Source: UBA1351 sp964563505 (lineage in GTDB: Bacteria; Bacillota; Clostridia; Lachnospirales; Vallitaleaceae). Taken from it: a stretch of DNA of 64,000 bases. This document shows positions 34,353 to 43,499 of this stretch, piece after piece. The notes beneath the pieces were generated by a model. The model was not told the origin of the DNA and did no database searches. It saw only the letters and a program-made list of their open reading frames with translations. The first letter of the stretch is position 1, and each line of letters opens with the position of its first letter. The translations under genes were made by a program, and so were the position numbers. The stretch is from assembly GCA_964563505.1 (NCBI GenBank), contig CAZLXW010000008.1:27904-91903 (forward strand), written 5' to 3'.

Positions 34353-35739
34353 TATGAAGATGACAAAAATACCTATGGCAGAGCAAGATCCATTGGTTCG
34401 GAATAAAAATTTTCTAGAAGTTGCGTTAGGATATACTTTAGAAGAAGCAATAGATGAAGCTAATCGTTGTATTGAATGTAAGCACCAACCATGTAAAAAA
34501 GGGTGCCCTGTTAATATAAAGATTCCAGAATTTATTAAAGAAGTCAAAGAAGGTAATATTAAAACGGCCTATGACATTATCACAGAAGATAACGGACTTC
34601 CTGCAATCTGTGGACGTGTCTGTCCACAAGAAAGTCAATGTGAAAGTGTATGTGTCCGTGGAATCAAAGGAGAACCTGTAGGTATCGGACGACTTGAACG
34701 ATTTGTAGCTGACTGGGTTATGGCGAATGAAAAACAGGAACCACCGCATATTGAACCCAATGGCAAAAAAGTAGCTATCGTTGGTAGTGGACCGGCAAGT
34801 TTATCCTGTGCGTCGGATTTATCACGATTAGGATTTGAAGTTGTCATCTTTGAAGCGCTTCATGAATTAGGTGGCGTATTAATGTATGGAATCCCGGAGT
34901 TTAGATTGCCGAAAGACTTAGTTAAACGCGAAATTGATTTAGTGCTAGATCTAGGCGTTCATGTCGAAAAAAACGTTGTAATTGGCAAGTCGTTAGATAT
35001 CGATGATTTATTTGATGATGGATATGATGCCGTCTTTATCGGAAGTGGGGCCGGATTACCAAAGTTTTTAAATATTCCGGGCGAAAATTTGAACGGAGTT
35101 TATTCATCAAATGAATTTTTAACACGCGTCAACCTTATGAAAGCCTATGATTTCCCCAATAACCATACACCTGTTAAAATGGGAGATAGTGCCATTATTG
35201 TCGGTGGCGGTAATGTGGCAATGGATGCTGCAAGAACAGCCCAACGATTAGGTGCAAAAGAAGTTCATGTGGTATATCGACGTGGTATGGAAGAGTTACC
35301 AGCAAGAAAAGAAGAGGTTCATCATGCGATTGAAGAAGGTATTATTTTTGATTTGTTGAATAATCCCCTTGAGATTATTGGTGAAGATGCAAAAGTAACG
35401 GGAATGAAGGTTATTCAAATGGAGCTTGGTGAACCGGATGCATCTGGCCGACGACGTCCTGTTGAGATTCCGGGCAGTGAAAAAGTCATTGATGCGGATA
35501 CAGTGATTATTGCCATTGGACAAACACCCAATCCGCTATTAACAGATGCAACACCAAACCTAGAATTAAACAAATGGAATTGTTTGCAAGTGAATGAAGA
35601 AACGATGGAAACAACGGTTCCGAATGTTTATGCGGGTGGAGATGCAGTAACCGGAGCGGCAACGGTAATCTTAGCAATGGGAGCCGGTAAAAAAGCGGCA
35701 AAAGCGATTTATAATAAATTGATTTTGGAGAAGAAATAG
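34345..35739 (+). CDS. nfnB: NADH-dependent ferredoxin:NADP+ oxidoreductase, subunit B
   Basis: This 464-residue flavoprotein of the glutamate synthase small-subunit type is the bifurcating subunit of NfnAB. The N-terminal region binds two 4Fe-4S clusters through CIECKHQPCKKGCPV and CGRVCPQESQCESVC. FAD and NADPH folds follow, with VAIVGSGPASLSCA and IIVGGGNVAMDAAR. The frame opens at 34318, but the ATG at 34345 gives the family N-terminus MANMKMTKIPMAEQDP and overlaps the nfnA stop by eight bases. No gltB partner is present, so it is not a glutamate synthase. A bidirectional terminator follows. Confidence 0.87.
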   Translation: MANMKMTKIPMAEQDPLVRNKNFLEVALGYTLEEAIDEANRCIECKHQPCKKGCPVNIKIPEFIKEVKEGNIKTAYDIITEDNGLPAICGRVCPQESQCESVCVRGIKGEPVGIGRLERFVADWVMANEKQEPPHIEPNGKKVAIVGSGPASLSCASDLSRLGFEVVIFEALHELGGVLMYGIPEFRLPKDLVKREIDLVLDLGVHVEKNVVIGKSLDIDDLFDDGYDAVFIGSGAGLPKFLNIPGENLNGVYSSNEFLTRVNLMKAYDFPNNHTPVKMGDSAIIVGGGNVAMDAARTAQRLGAKEVHVVYRRGMEELPARKEEVHHAIEEGIIFDLLNNPLEIIGEDAKVTGMKVIQMELGEPDASGRRRPVEIPGSEKVIDADTVIIAIGQTPNPLLTDATPNLELNKWNCLQVNEETMETTVPNVYAGGDAVTGAATVILAMGAGKKAAKAIYNKLILEKK

Positions 35740-35760
35740 AATTCTTAACAATATAAGATG

Positions 35761-35804
35761 AAAAAACTGTGCTTGACATATAAGGTGTTAAGCACAGTTT
35801 TTTT
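35761..35804. terminator. Bidirectional terminator between nfnB and dgkA
   Basis: AAAAAACTGTGCTTGACA pairs with TGTTAAGCACAGTTTTTT (one G-U pair) around a 7-base loop. T runs on both strands serve the two convergent genes. Confidence 0.9.
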
Positions 35805-35823
35805 ATGATTATTTACGCTGACG

Positions 35824-36183
35824 CTAAGAATTAAAGAAGAGTTGAATGATGTAAGGAACAAAAATAATCAAACCAATAATTACTGCGGTGATAGAGCTAA
35901 TTAAAACTCCACCTGCACAAATATCTTTAACAACTTTGACGACATCGTGGTGGTTTGGTTCAAGCCAATCGAGGGTTTTTTCAATTGCTGTATTAAAAAT
36001 TTCAGATACGATGACTAAAGCAGACACCAAATGTAAAAACAACCATTCTAAAATGCTGATATCTAAATAAAAACTCAGGATGACCATAAATAAATAAACA
36101 ATTAAGTGAATTCGAAAGTTACGTTCTGATTTAAACGTGAAAATAATACCATCTAATGCATGACGCATGCTTTTTCTAAACAT
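35824..36183 (-). CDS. dgkA: Diacylglycerol kinase / undecaprenol kinase family protein
   Basis: This 119-residue integral membrane kinase of the DgkA family has three or four membrane helices. Its signature is SEIFNTAIEKTLDWLEP followed by VKDICAGGVL, with the catalytic glutamate in the first. Gram-positive members often phosphorylate undecaprenol rather than diacylglycerol. The ATG at 36183 has only a moderate ribosome site (GAGAGGG). It is monocistronic. In many Firmicutes this gene sits with ybeY and era, but neither is here. Confidence 0.88.
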   Translation of the reverse strand: MFRKSMRHALDGIIFTFKSERNFRIHLIVYLFMVILSFYLDISILEWLFLHLVSALVIVSEIFNTAIEKTLDWLEPNHHDVVKVVKDICAGGVLISSITAVIIGLIIFVPYIIQLFFNS

Positions 36184-36212
36184 GTAATAGCCCTCTCATA
36201 GTTAAATGTGCA

Positions 36213-36241
36213 TTTTTATAGTGGTTAAGTACTATTGTCAA
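36213..36241 (-). promoter_or_regulatory. dgkA promoter
   Basis: On the minus strand a consensus TTGACA (36236-36241) is followed after 17 bases by TAAAAA (36213-36218), or after 15 by TATAAA. Confidence 0.55.
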
Positions 36242-36273
36242 GTGAAGCGTTTTCATGAATAATAGTAAGTGCA

Positions 36274-38232
36274 TTATTGATTGTAATGATCATTCATTGA
36301 TGCTAATTCTTCAAGCCATAGTGTTGCAACGGCATCGCTAGGCATTCTTAAATCCCCACGTGGAGACAAACAAATGGAACCGACTTTAGGACCATCAGGT
36401 AATGCACTACGTTTAAACTGTTGTGCAAAAAAACGACGATAGAATATAGTGAGCCATTTGTATATAAGATCTGCAGTATATTTCCCTTTAAATGCATAGT
36501 TAGCCAGATACATAATTTTTGATGGTGCATATCCAAAACGCATCATGTAGTATAAAAAGAAATCGTGAAGTTCATAAGGTCCGACAACTTCTTCGGTTTT
36601 TTGGGATATTAATCCGTTTGAAGAAGGTGGAAGTAATTCTGGTGATACGGGGGTGTTTAATATGTCGCAAAGAATAAGTTTCGCCTCTCGGGTTTCTTCA
36701 TGTAGAGATACCCATTCTACGAGATAGCGAACGAGAGTTTTAGGGATAGATACATTCACACCATACATGGACATGTGATCGCCATTGTATGTAGCCCAAC
36801 CAAGAGCTAATTCAGAGAGGTCACCAGTACCGATGACAAGTCCTTTGTGTTCATTTGCCAAATCCATTAAAATTTGAGTTCGCTCACGTGCTTGTGAATT
36901 TTCATAAGTCACATCTTGAACATTTATGTCATGGTTTATATCTTTAAAATGTTGAACAACCGCATCAGAAATAGGCACTTCAAGTATAGTAATATGAAGG
37001 GCTTTCATTAATTCAATGGCATTTTTATATGTTCTGCCGGTGGTTCCGAATCCCGGCATGGTTACGCCAATAATATCTTTTCGTTTTCGGTTTAAGAGGT
37101 CAAATGTTTTAACAGTGACTAACAAAGCTAGGGTTGAGTCTAAGCCTCCGGAGATACCGATGATTGCTTTAGGCTCACCGATATGGTTGAGACGTTTAGC
37201 TAAGCCGTGGGTTTGAATATTAAAAATTTCTTCACATCGAACGGTACGATCGTGGCTATCTGAAGGAACAAAAGGGTGTATTTGAATTGTATGATTGAGT
37301 TCTCTATGAACGTTGGCTTGATGAATGGTTACTGTCCGACAACTTTTAGAACTGCCTATTATTTTTTTGCATTCGCGGTAGGTGTTTGAATGTAATCGGT
37401 CGTATCGCAAATGATCTAAATCAATATCATGAAACATGAACTGATTTTCAAGTTGAAAGCGTTTATTTTCAGAAAGGACTCTTCCGTTTTCTGCAATAAG
37501 AGCATGTCCGCCATACACAACATCTGTTGTTGATTCCCCATAACCGCAAGACGAATATACATAGGAGCAAAAGTGCCGAGCAGATTGTGTTTTTACTAAT
37601 TCTGTGCGATATTCATGTTTTCCGATAAGTTCGTTACTTGCAGAGAGATTACCGATAACAAGTGCACCGGCCAAGGTCGTATATGTACTTGGAGGAACAG
37701 GAGCCCACAAATCTTCGCATATTTCTATTGCGAAAGTAAGGTAAGGTGCTTCTTTACTCTTAAAAACAAGATCGGTTCCAATTGGCACCATTTGTTTATT
37801 ATAGGTAATCGAATCAATCATTAATTGATCGGCGCGTCCAAACCAACGACTTTCATAAAACTCATTGTATGTAGGAAGATAGGTTTTAGGAACAATACCT
37901 AGGAGTTCACCTTCATAAATAACTGCCGCTATATTATAGACAGATTCATTAATGAACATAGGTAAGCCAACGACGAGAATTGTACGTCGATCTAAAGAAT
38001 ATCGTACTAGTTCATCTAATCCCTTTTTTGCAGCATCTAATACAGGGGTTTGATGCAATAAGTCCCCCAATGAATAACCTGTTATACATAATTCAGGCAT
38101 AATTATTAAATCAACATTTTGATCACAAGCTTGATCATAGATTTTTTTTATTTGTTCAAGATTAAAGTTAACATCCCCTAATTTAATCGTAGGAATACCA
38201 TTAGCAACCCGTGAAAATCCATAAGAATTCAT
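36274..38232 (-). CDS. nadE: Glutamine-dependent NAD+ synthase
   Basis: This 652-residue two-domain enzyme makes NAD from deamido-NAD. The N-terminal nitrilase-like glutaminase (about 1-290) has the catalytic Glu in IIMPELCITGYS and the Cys in IEICEDLW. The C-terminal synthetase carries the PP-loop GISGGLDST and GTGDLSELALGW. AAGGATGG precedes the ATG. It is monocistronic, divergent from comEA and 41 bases upstream (genomically) of the dgkA promoter. The length matches the long NadE form, so free ammonia is not required. Confidence 0.94.
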   Translation of the reverse strand: MNSYGFSRVANGIPTIKLGDVNFNLEQIKKIYDQACDQNVDLIIMPELCITGYSLGDLLHQTPVLDAAKKGLDELVRYSLDRRTILVVGLPMFINESVYNIAAVIYEGELLGIVPKTYLPTYNEFYESRWFGRADQLMIDSITYNKQMVPIGTDLVFKSKEAPYLTFAIEICEDLWAPVPPSTYTTLAGALVIGNLSASNELIGKHEYRTELVKTQSARHFCSYVYSSCGYGESTTDVVYGGHALIAENGRVLSENKRFQLENQFMFHDIDLDHLRYDRLHSNTYRECKKIIGSSKSCRTVTIHQANVHRELNHTIQIHPFVPSDSHDRTVRCEEIFNIQTHGLAKRLNHIGEPKAIIGISGGLDSTLALLVTVKTFDLLNRKRKDIIGVTMPGFGTTGRTYKNAIELMKALHITILEVPISDAVVQHFKDINHDINVQDVTYENSQARERTQILMDLANEHKGLVIGTGDLSELALGWATYNGDHMSMYGVNVSIPKTLVRYLVEWVSLHEETREAKLILCDILNTPVSPELLPPSSNGLISQKTEEVVGPYELHDFFLYYMMRFGYAPSKIMYLANYAFKGKYTADLIYKWLTIFYRRFFAQQFKRSALPDGPKVGSICLSPRGDLRMPSDAVATLWLEELASMNDHYNQ

Positions 38233-38308
38233 CGTACACCATCCTTTATTTAAACTGTAGTATTTTTCGTTCGTTCTCTATTATTTTAACATATTTTTGT
38301 ATAAATTG

Positions 38309-38337
38309 TTGTATGTAATTGAATTATTTTGTAGAAT
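38309..38337 (+). promoter_or_regulatory. comEA promoter
   Basis: TTGTAT (38309-38314) and TAGAAT (38332-38337) are separated by 17 bases. Confidence 0.55.
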
Positions 38338-38359
38338 ATAAAGGAGGTTGCAATATAGC

Positions 38360-39007
38360 ATGAAAAATAAGGCATTTTTAATCTGCATAGGATTAATTTT
38401 TATTCTCATATCAGGAATCGTTTATATTATGGTAACACCGACAGGTCATGTTGTTTATCATTCAGATAGAGACGATGCATCTGTTTTAGAAGAAGTGCAA
38501 TTTAACCCAGAGCTGAAAAATGAATCTGAAGAAAAAGTTTCACTAGATGTAGACAATACCGAAGATATCCTTCATAATAATATTATTGTTTATATTTGTG
38601 GTAGTGTTCAAAACGAAGGCGTATATTCACTAAGTGAAGGAGCTCGAGTCTTTGAAGCGCTCGATTTAGCCGGAGGGCTAACAGAGGAAGCGAAATCGGA
38701 TTATATTAATCTGGCACGAGTGTTAGTAGATGGAGAAAGTATTTATTTTCCAAATCAAGACGAAGTTGAAGGACTAATATCTAATCAATGGGAAACACAA
38801 GATTCAAAACAAAGTAAATACGTCAATTTGAATCTAGCGTCGGAGTCAGAGTTGACTGAACTTCCCGGAATAGGGACAGCGAAAGCCAAAGCCATTATTG
38901 CATATCGAGAAAAAAACAATCGGTTTGAAAGTATAGAACAAATTATGGAAGTTCCGGGAATCAAAGAAAATACATTTGAAATAATTAAGGAACTTATATC
39001 CATTTAA
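38360..39007 (+). CDS. comEA: ComEA-type competence protein, DNA-binding
   Basis: This 215-residue membrane-anchored protein has one N-terminal helix (about 6-26), an extracytoplasmic SLBB domain (about 75-130, VYICGSVQNEGVYSLSEGARV) and a C-terminal double helix-hairpin-helix (about 155-215, LTELPGIGTAKAKAI and IMEVPGIKENT). It binds incoming double-stranded DNA at the cell surface during uptake. AAGGAGG ends at 38347. A TTG directly after it is too close, so the ATG at 38360 is chosen despite a 12-base spacing. It heads a run that also holds a two-component system and the ComEC genes. Confidence 0.88.
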   Translation: MKNKAFLICIGLIFILISGIVYIMVTPTGHVVYHSDRDDASVLEEVQFNPELKNESEEKVSLDVDNTEDILHNNIIVYICGSVQNEGVYSLSEGARVFEALDLAGGLTEEAKSDYINLARVLVDGESIYFPNQDEVEGLISNQWETQDSKQSKYVNLNLASESELTELPGIGTAKAKAIIAYREKNNRFESIEQIMEVPGIKENTFEIIKELISI

Positions 39008-39028
39008 AATAGAATAAGGATGGTTAGT

Positions 39029-39721
39029 ATGAAAAAAAGAATTTTAGTGGTCGATGATGAAAAAACAATTGTCAAAGGAATACGATTTAGTTTAGAACAA
39101 GAGGGCTATGATATTGATGGTGCCTATGACGGGGAAGAAGCATTAAATTACGCTAAGAATCATCAATATGACCTTATCGTACTTGATGTTATGTTGCCGA
39201 AAAAAGATGGGCTAGAAGTATGTCGTAATATTCGGGAATTTTCAACGGTTCCCATTATTATGTTAACGGCAAAAGGTGAAGACATGGATAAAATATTAGG
39301 GCTCGAATTTGGCGCAGATGATTATATGACAAAACCATTTAATGTTCTTGAACTTAAAGCAAGAATTAAAGCGATAATACGAAGAAATAAATATGTGAAT
39401 AAAGAAAGTGAAGATCAGATGAAGTCCCTTCTGAAAGGAGACTTAGAAATTCAAAAAGAAAGTCGTCGCGTTTTTGTAAAAGAGCAAGAAGTGAATTTGA
39501 CCGCGAAAGAATTTGATTTGTTAGAACTTTTTTTAATGCATCCCAATAAAGTTTATTCGAGAGAGCAATTATTAAGTATCATTTGGGATTACGATTATCC
39601 GGGAGATGCACGAACAGTAGATGTACATGTTCGACGACTGCGTGAAAAAATTGAAGATATACCAGGTGAACCAAAGTATATTCATACTAAATGGGGAGTG
39701 GGTTATTATTATCAACAGTAA
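39029..39721 (+). CDS. OmpR/PhoB-family response regulator
   Basis: This 230-residue regulator has a receiver domain (1-120) and a winged-helix DNA-binding domain (about 135-230). The acid pocket is D9-D10, the phosphate acceptor D53 in VLDVMLPKKDG, and the conserved lysine lies in MTKPFN. The C-terminus has the DNA-recognition segment DARTVDVHVRRLREKI. The start at 39029 is set by AAGGATGG; an ATG nine bases upstream sits on that site. The kinase gene overlaps its end. The family resemblance is closest to WalR or PhoP, but the targets are unknown. Confidence 0.9.
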   Translation: MKKRILVVDDEKTIVKGIRFSLEQEGYDIDGAYDGEEALNYAKNHQYDLIVLDVMLPKKDGLEVCRNIREFSTVPIIMLTAKGEDMDKILGLEFGADDYMTKPFNVLELKARIKAIIRRNKYVNKESEDQMKSLLKGDLEIQKESRRVFVKEQEVNLTAKEFDLLELFLMHPNKVYSREQLLSIIWDYDYPGDARTVDVHVRRLREKIEDIPGEPKYIHTKWGVGYYYQQ

Positions 39722-41135
39722 GCGTTTTCAAAGTATACGTGTCAAATTATTTATTAGCTTTATGCTCATTGGTTTAATTACAACTATTGTCTTATCAATA
39801 GCCTTTATTTTTACGATTCAGCAACGGTATCTTACGGAAAAGAAACGTGAATTATATCGACAAGCAAATACGATTGCAATTAGCCTAGTGACAACGGGAT
39901 ATTTTTCAGATGAACATAATCGTTCATATTTAATGACGGTTCAAGCAAGTGTACGAGGAAGAGGTATGATTGTTGACCGAAATGGAAGTATCTTATTCGA
40001 TTCAAATCATTTAGATGAAGGAAAGTCATTAGTTAATCCTGAAGTCTTGTCTGCGCTTCGAGGCAAGAGTTCATATTCTTTTTTAGAAGAAATGAATATC
40101 GGTGTCGTCACGGTTCCAATTGTTGATGTTGATTATAGGACCGTTTTAGGTGCTGTTGTTATATCAGATTCATTTAATGATATTAGTTATTCAATCAAAT
40201 ATCTTTGGAATATTGCCTTATTTTTTATTGTAGGATTAACAGTGATTATATTTATGCTCAGTTATTATCTGAGCGGGTCCTTTAACAGACCTTTTCGCCA
40301 GTTATTAGATCATATTAATCGTATTACAGATGGGCATATTGAAGAAAAAGTTCAAATTAAAGGCAACACTGAAATAGAGGAAATCACAACGGCATTCAAT
40401 AATATGTTTGATCGAATTGAAGCCATCGAAAGCCATCGACAAGAATTCGTTGCTAATGTGAGTCATGAATTGAAAACGCCTATGAGCTCGATAAAAGTCT
40501 TGGCTGAGTCATTGATTCATCAGCCGGATTCACCAATAGAAATCTATCAAGAATTTTTATATGACATTAATCAAGAAGTCGACAGAGAAACCAAGATTAT
40601 TAATGACTTACTTACACTCGTCACTTTAGACAAAAAAGATAATTCATTACGAATCAAAGAAGTTGATGTGAATCAGCTTATTGTGGATGTCATGAAACGG
40701 TTAAAGCCACTATCTGATTTGAAAAACATACAAATGTTGTTTGAAAGTTACCGTAATGTGCAAGCCGAAATTGATGCGACTAAAATGGAATTAGCAATTA
40801 CTAATCTTATTGAAAATGCAATAAAATACAATAAAGAATACGGATATATAAATGTTGTTTTAGATACAGATTTTAAGAATTTTTTCATTAAAATCAAAGA
40901 TACCGGTGAAGGTATTTCAAAAGAACATATTGATCAGGTCTTTAGAAGGTTTTATCGTGTTGATAAGACTAGATCAAGAGATACGGGAGGTACAGGGCTT
41001 GGTTTATCGATTGTTCAAAAAACAATCTATATGCATCAAGGGAGTATAAAATGCAAGAGCGAGATTGGACAATGGACAGAATTTATTATGACAATTCCAA
41101 TGAAACATATCAAACGAATTTATGAAGAGGAGTAA
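39705..41135 (+). CDS. Sensor histidine kinase (WalK/PhoR-like), start codon unusual
   Basis: The chain is about 476 residues. It has a membrane helix near the N-terminus, an extracytoplasmic sensor region, a second helix and a HAMP domain. The HisKA domain has the phospho-histidine in VANVSHELKTPMSS, and the ATPase domain has NLIENAIKYN, DTGEGIS and GGTGLGLSIV. The start is uncertain. GGGGAG (39693-39698) in the regulator gene best serves ATT at 39705 or 39708, or ATC at 39711. The nearest in-frame GTG (39666), TTG and ATG codons further upstream have no ribosome site. It partners the adjacent response regulator. Confidence 0.88.
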   Translation: MIINSKRFQSIRVKLFISFMLIGLITTIVLSIAFIFTIQQRYLTEKKRELYRQANTIAISLVTTGYFSDEHNRSYLMTVQASVRGRGMIVDRNGSILFDSNHLDEGKSLVNPEVLSALRGKSSYSFLEEMNIGVVTVPIVDVDYRTVLGAVVISDSFNDISYSIKYLWNIALFFIVGLTVIIFMLSYYLSGSFNRPFRQLLDHINRITDGHIEEKVQIKGNTEIEEITTAFNNMFDRIEAIESHRQEFVANVSHELKTPMSSIKVLAESLIHQPDSPIEIYQEFLYDINQEVDRETKIINDLLTLVTLDKKDNSLRIKEVDVNQLIVDVMKRLKPLSDLKNIQMLFESYRNVQAEIDATKMELAITNLIENAIKYNKEYGYINVVLDTDFKNFFIKIKDTGEGISKEHIDQVFRRFYRVDKTRSRDTGGTGLGLSIVQKTIYMHQGSIKCKSEIGQWTEFIMTIPMKHIKRIYEEE

Positions 41136-41139
41136 GATT

Positions 41140-42060
41140 ATGTTAAAAAAATCCCTATATATTTTGGTATGCATGAGCTTGCTTACAGGATGTCAAACCG
41201 CTTCAAATCCTTTTTTTCGACAGACAAATGTACCTCAAGTATATTTGTTCAATGATGAATCGCTATCAATAGAACCTGTTGACTTGTATTTAAAAGATAT
41301 TATAGATATTGAGGACACCAACCAAGTGCTTGATTATGTATTAAGCATGTTATCACAGGGAGCCAACAGTTCGAATCTGAGTCCAACGCTCCATGACGAT
41401 ATAGTGCTTGATTATTACGTTTTTAATCAAGGAAATATACTCCTAAATTTTAATGACGCATATGGGCAAATGAATTCTTTTGATGAATTAATCGCAAGAA
41501 ACTCTTTGGTTCTGAGTCTTGTATCCTTTGAAATGATTGATTCGGTTGAAATATTTGTTGATGAAGAAACGCTGAGTGATGATATGGGTAATCGAATAGG
41601 ACTCATGACAAGTGACGATGTTTTTTTAACGATGTATTCAGTGTCAAATACATTTACGACGAAACCGATTACCATTTTTTGTCCTTCAGATGATCCGCGA
41701 TATTTAAAAGAAGAGACGGTAAATATAACCTTGCACCCAAATAGGCATCAAGAAGAACTGATTGTTGAATATTTGATTTCGAATGCATCGTGTCAATTCC
41801 TGCCAAAAGAAACTCAAGTATTGGACGTCCAAATACATGAAACGATTTGTTATGTTAACTTAAACAATCAATTTCTTGTGTCTTACTTACCGGAAGGGAT
41901 TACGAGTTCAGTCGCAATCTATGGAATTGTAAATACGCTAACTGAATTAAACCATATATCCAAAGTACAGATTTTAGTTGAAGGTGAAGTCGTTAATAAT
42001 TTTCAAGGGACATTTTCCTTAAAGACACCCTTAAGTAAAAATTATCAAATCGTGCGGTAA
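41140..42060 (+). CDS. Lipoprotein with tandem GerMN domains
   Basis: This 306-residue lipoprotein has a signal peptide ending in the lipobox LLTGC, so it is anchored on the outer face of the membrane. Two repeats of the GerMN (sporulation/spore germination) type follow, at about residues 65-165 and 200-295. The second contains VQIHETICYVNLNNQFL. GAGGAG at 41127-41132 fixes the ATG at 41140; an earlier ATG is on the wrong side of it. It follows the kinase after four bases and may report envelope state to it, though that is inference from position. Confidence 0.8.
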   Translation: MLKKSLYILVCMSLLTGCQTASNPFFRQTNVPQVYLFNDESLSIEPVDLYLKDIIDIEDTNQVLDYVLSMLSQGANSSNLSPTLHDDIVLDYYVFNQGNILLNFNDAYGQMNSFDELIARNSLVLSLVSFEMIDSVEIFVDEETLSDDMGNRIGLMTSDDVFLTMYSVSNTFTTKPITIFCPSDDPRYLKEETVNITLHPNRHQEELIVEYLISNASCQFLPKETQVLDVQIHETICYVNLNNQFLVSYLPEGITSSVAIYGIVNTLTELNHISKVQILVEGEVVNNFQGTFSLKTPLSKNYQIVR

Positions 42061-42077
42061 GCAAGGAGGTAAAACGA

Positions 42078-43499
42078 ATAAAAAAATATTTAATCAACGT
42101 TTTGAGTTTTCAAGGATTACTTCTTATCCTTTGTATCTATAGCATTTCTAATTATACGTTTTCTTATTTTCAGGTACTGGACTTCTTAGAAGCAAGAGAT
42201 TCTAAAGACGTCTTAACATTGGATATCGATATTAAGGAAGTTAGACAAACAGAATATGGGTATCAATGTTATTTTAAAGTCGCTAAGGTGACATCACAAT
42301 CTCAACTTGTCGGCTATACCGGTTACGTCTATATTAAAGAATATGAATTAAATCAACTTCTAAATCATTCCAAGTTATCAGAATTCAAGTATTTGGCTCA
42401 TAGGTATAGGATTACAGGTCAATTTGAAAAAAACTGGTATCCTAAAAATCCCGGTCAAATACATCCGCTTATTTATTTGTTGGGGCAGCGGTCTTTCGGC
42501 AAATTTGAATATGATAACATCGAATTAATGACAAATGATCAAGTGGAAGCGAAACAATTCTTTTCCGTATTTCAGCAAAAAAATGCCCAATATCGTCAAC
42601 GAATTCGCGAAAAAGTGGATAAACAACTATCCGTTTGTTTTCGGCAAATCGAGTATGGCTTATTAAAAGCAATGATTTTGGGCGATAAAACGACGGTTGA
42701 TCAGGACCTTTTAACGAGGTATTCAAGAAGTGGATTATCACATATTTTAGCGATTTCCGGACTTCATATAATGATTTTTATAGGATGTCTAGAATATATT
42801 TTTAGATTTTTCCAATGGCCTAGGAATTTTCGTTTCCGGATGACGTTTAGTATATCTATAGCCTATTTGTGGTTGCTTGGATTTATCATTAGTGCAATAC
42901 GTGCTATGGGCATGGGCCTCATCCTGATTTTTACGATTGCCTATGATAAAGTGTATGTTCGAGATCGTATTTTGTATTTAATCATCTGTAGTTTTCTTAT
43001 CATATTTCCAAATGCCTTATTTTCAATTAGTTTTCTCCTTTCTTTTGGAGCAGTTTTCGGTTTATTCTATCTCTATCCAATTTTGCGAAAAAAATATTAT
43101 CACTTCAGAGAAAATGTCCTCTTATATTTTATGTTTGACTCCTTGAATATAAGTCTCAGCATTTTATTAGTGACGTTTCCAATTCTTCTCTATTTTTTCA
43201 AAGGAATTTCTTTATCAGGATTTATTGTCAATGTTTTAGTTTTACCTGTTGTCCCCTTGTTCTATATCTCTTCAATCATATCCGTCTTTGCTAGCTTCCT
43301 ACATCCATTACTTGGACGTTTTCTAGCGGGAACGGCAACAATCATATCTTCGTATATCCTATCAGTTATGCTTGTCTTAGATTTTGATTTTGGGTTTTTA
43401 AATTATGGTGCGCTATCGCTACAATATATAGTAGTCTATTATAGTGGACTCATAACATATGTTGTTTTTCAACATGTGAAAAGGGAGGAAAATGATTAA
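42078..43499 (+). CDS. comEC: ComEC N-terminal part: membrane channel domain (split gene, possible ATA start)
   Basis: About 473 residues covering the OB-like region and the multi-helix competence domain of ComEC/Rec2, including LTRYSRSGLSHILAISGLHI, the family hallmark. The protein would form the pore that carries single-stranded DNA inward. The metallo-beta-lactamase domain is missing and is encoded by the next gene. AAGGAGG (42063-42069) lies eight bases before ATA AAA AAA TAT, which gives a typical charged N-terminus before a membrane helix. The only conventional codon nearby is a TTG at 42102 without a ribosome site. The ATA may be real or a base error. Confidence 0.8.
   Translation: MKKYLINVLSFQGLLLILCIYSISNYTFSYFQVLDFLEARDSKDVLTLDIDIKEVRQTEYGYQCYFKVAKVTSQSQLVGYTGYVYIKEYELNQLLNHSKLSEFKYLAHRYRITGQFEKNWYPKNPGQIHPLIYLLGQRSFGKFEYDNIELMTNDQVEAKQFFSVFQQKNAQYRQRIREKVDKQLSVCFRQIEYGLLKAMILGDKTTVDQDLLTRYSRSGLSHILAISGLHIMIFIGCLEYIFRFFQWPRNFRFRMTFSISIAYLWLLGFIISAIRAMGMGLILIFTIAYDKVYVRDRILYLIICSFLIIFPNALFSISFLLSFGAVFGLFYLYPILRKKYYHFRENVLLYFMFDSLNISLSILLVTFPILLYFFKGISLSGFIVNVLVLPVVPLFYISSIISVFASFLHPLLGRFLAGTATIISSYILSVMLVLDFDFGFLNYGALSLQYIVVYYSGLITYVVFQHVKREEND

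Noticed and set aside
34049..34749. Several minus-strand frames over nfnA and nfnB
   Set aside because: They are shadows of the nfn genes with no family similarity or ribosome sites.
39621..39704. Long N-terminal extension of the histidine kinase from an ATG at 39621
   Set aside because: It lies wholly inside the response regulator gene, lacks a ribosome site and is unlike kinase N-termini.
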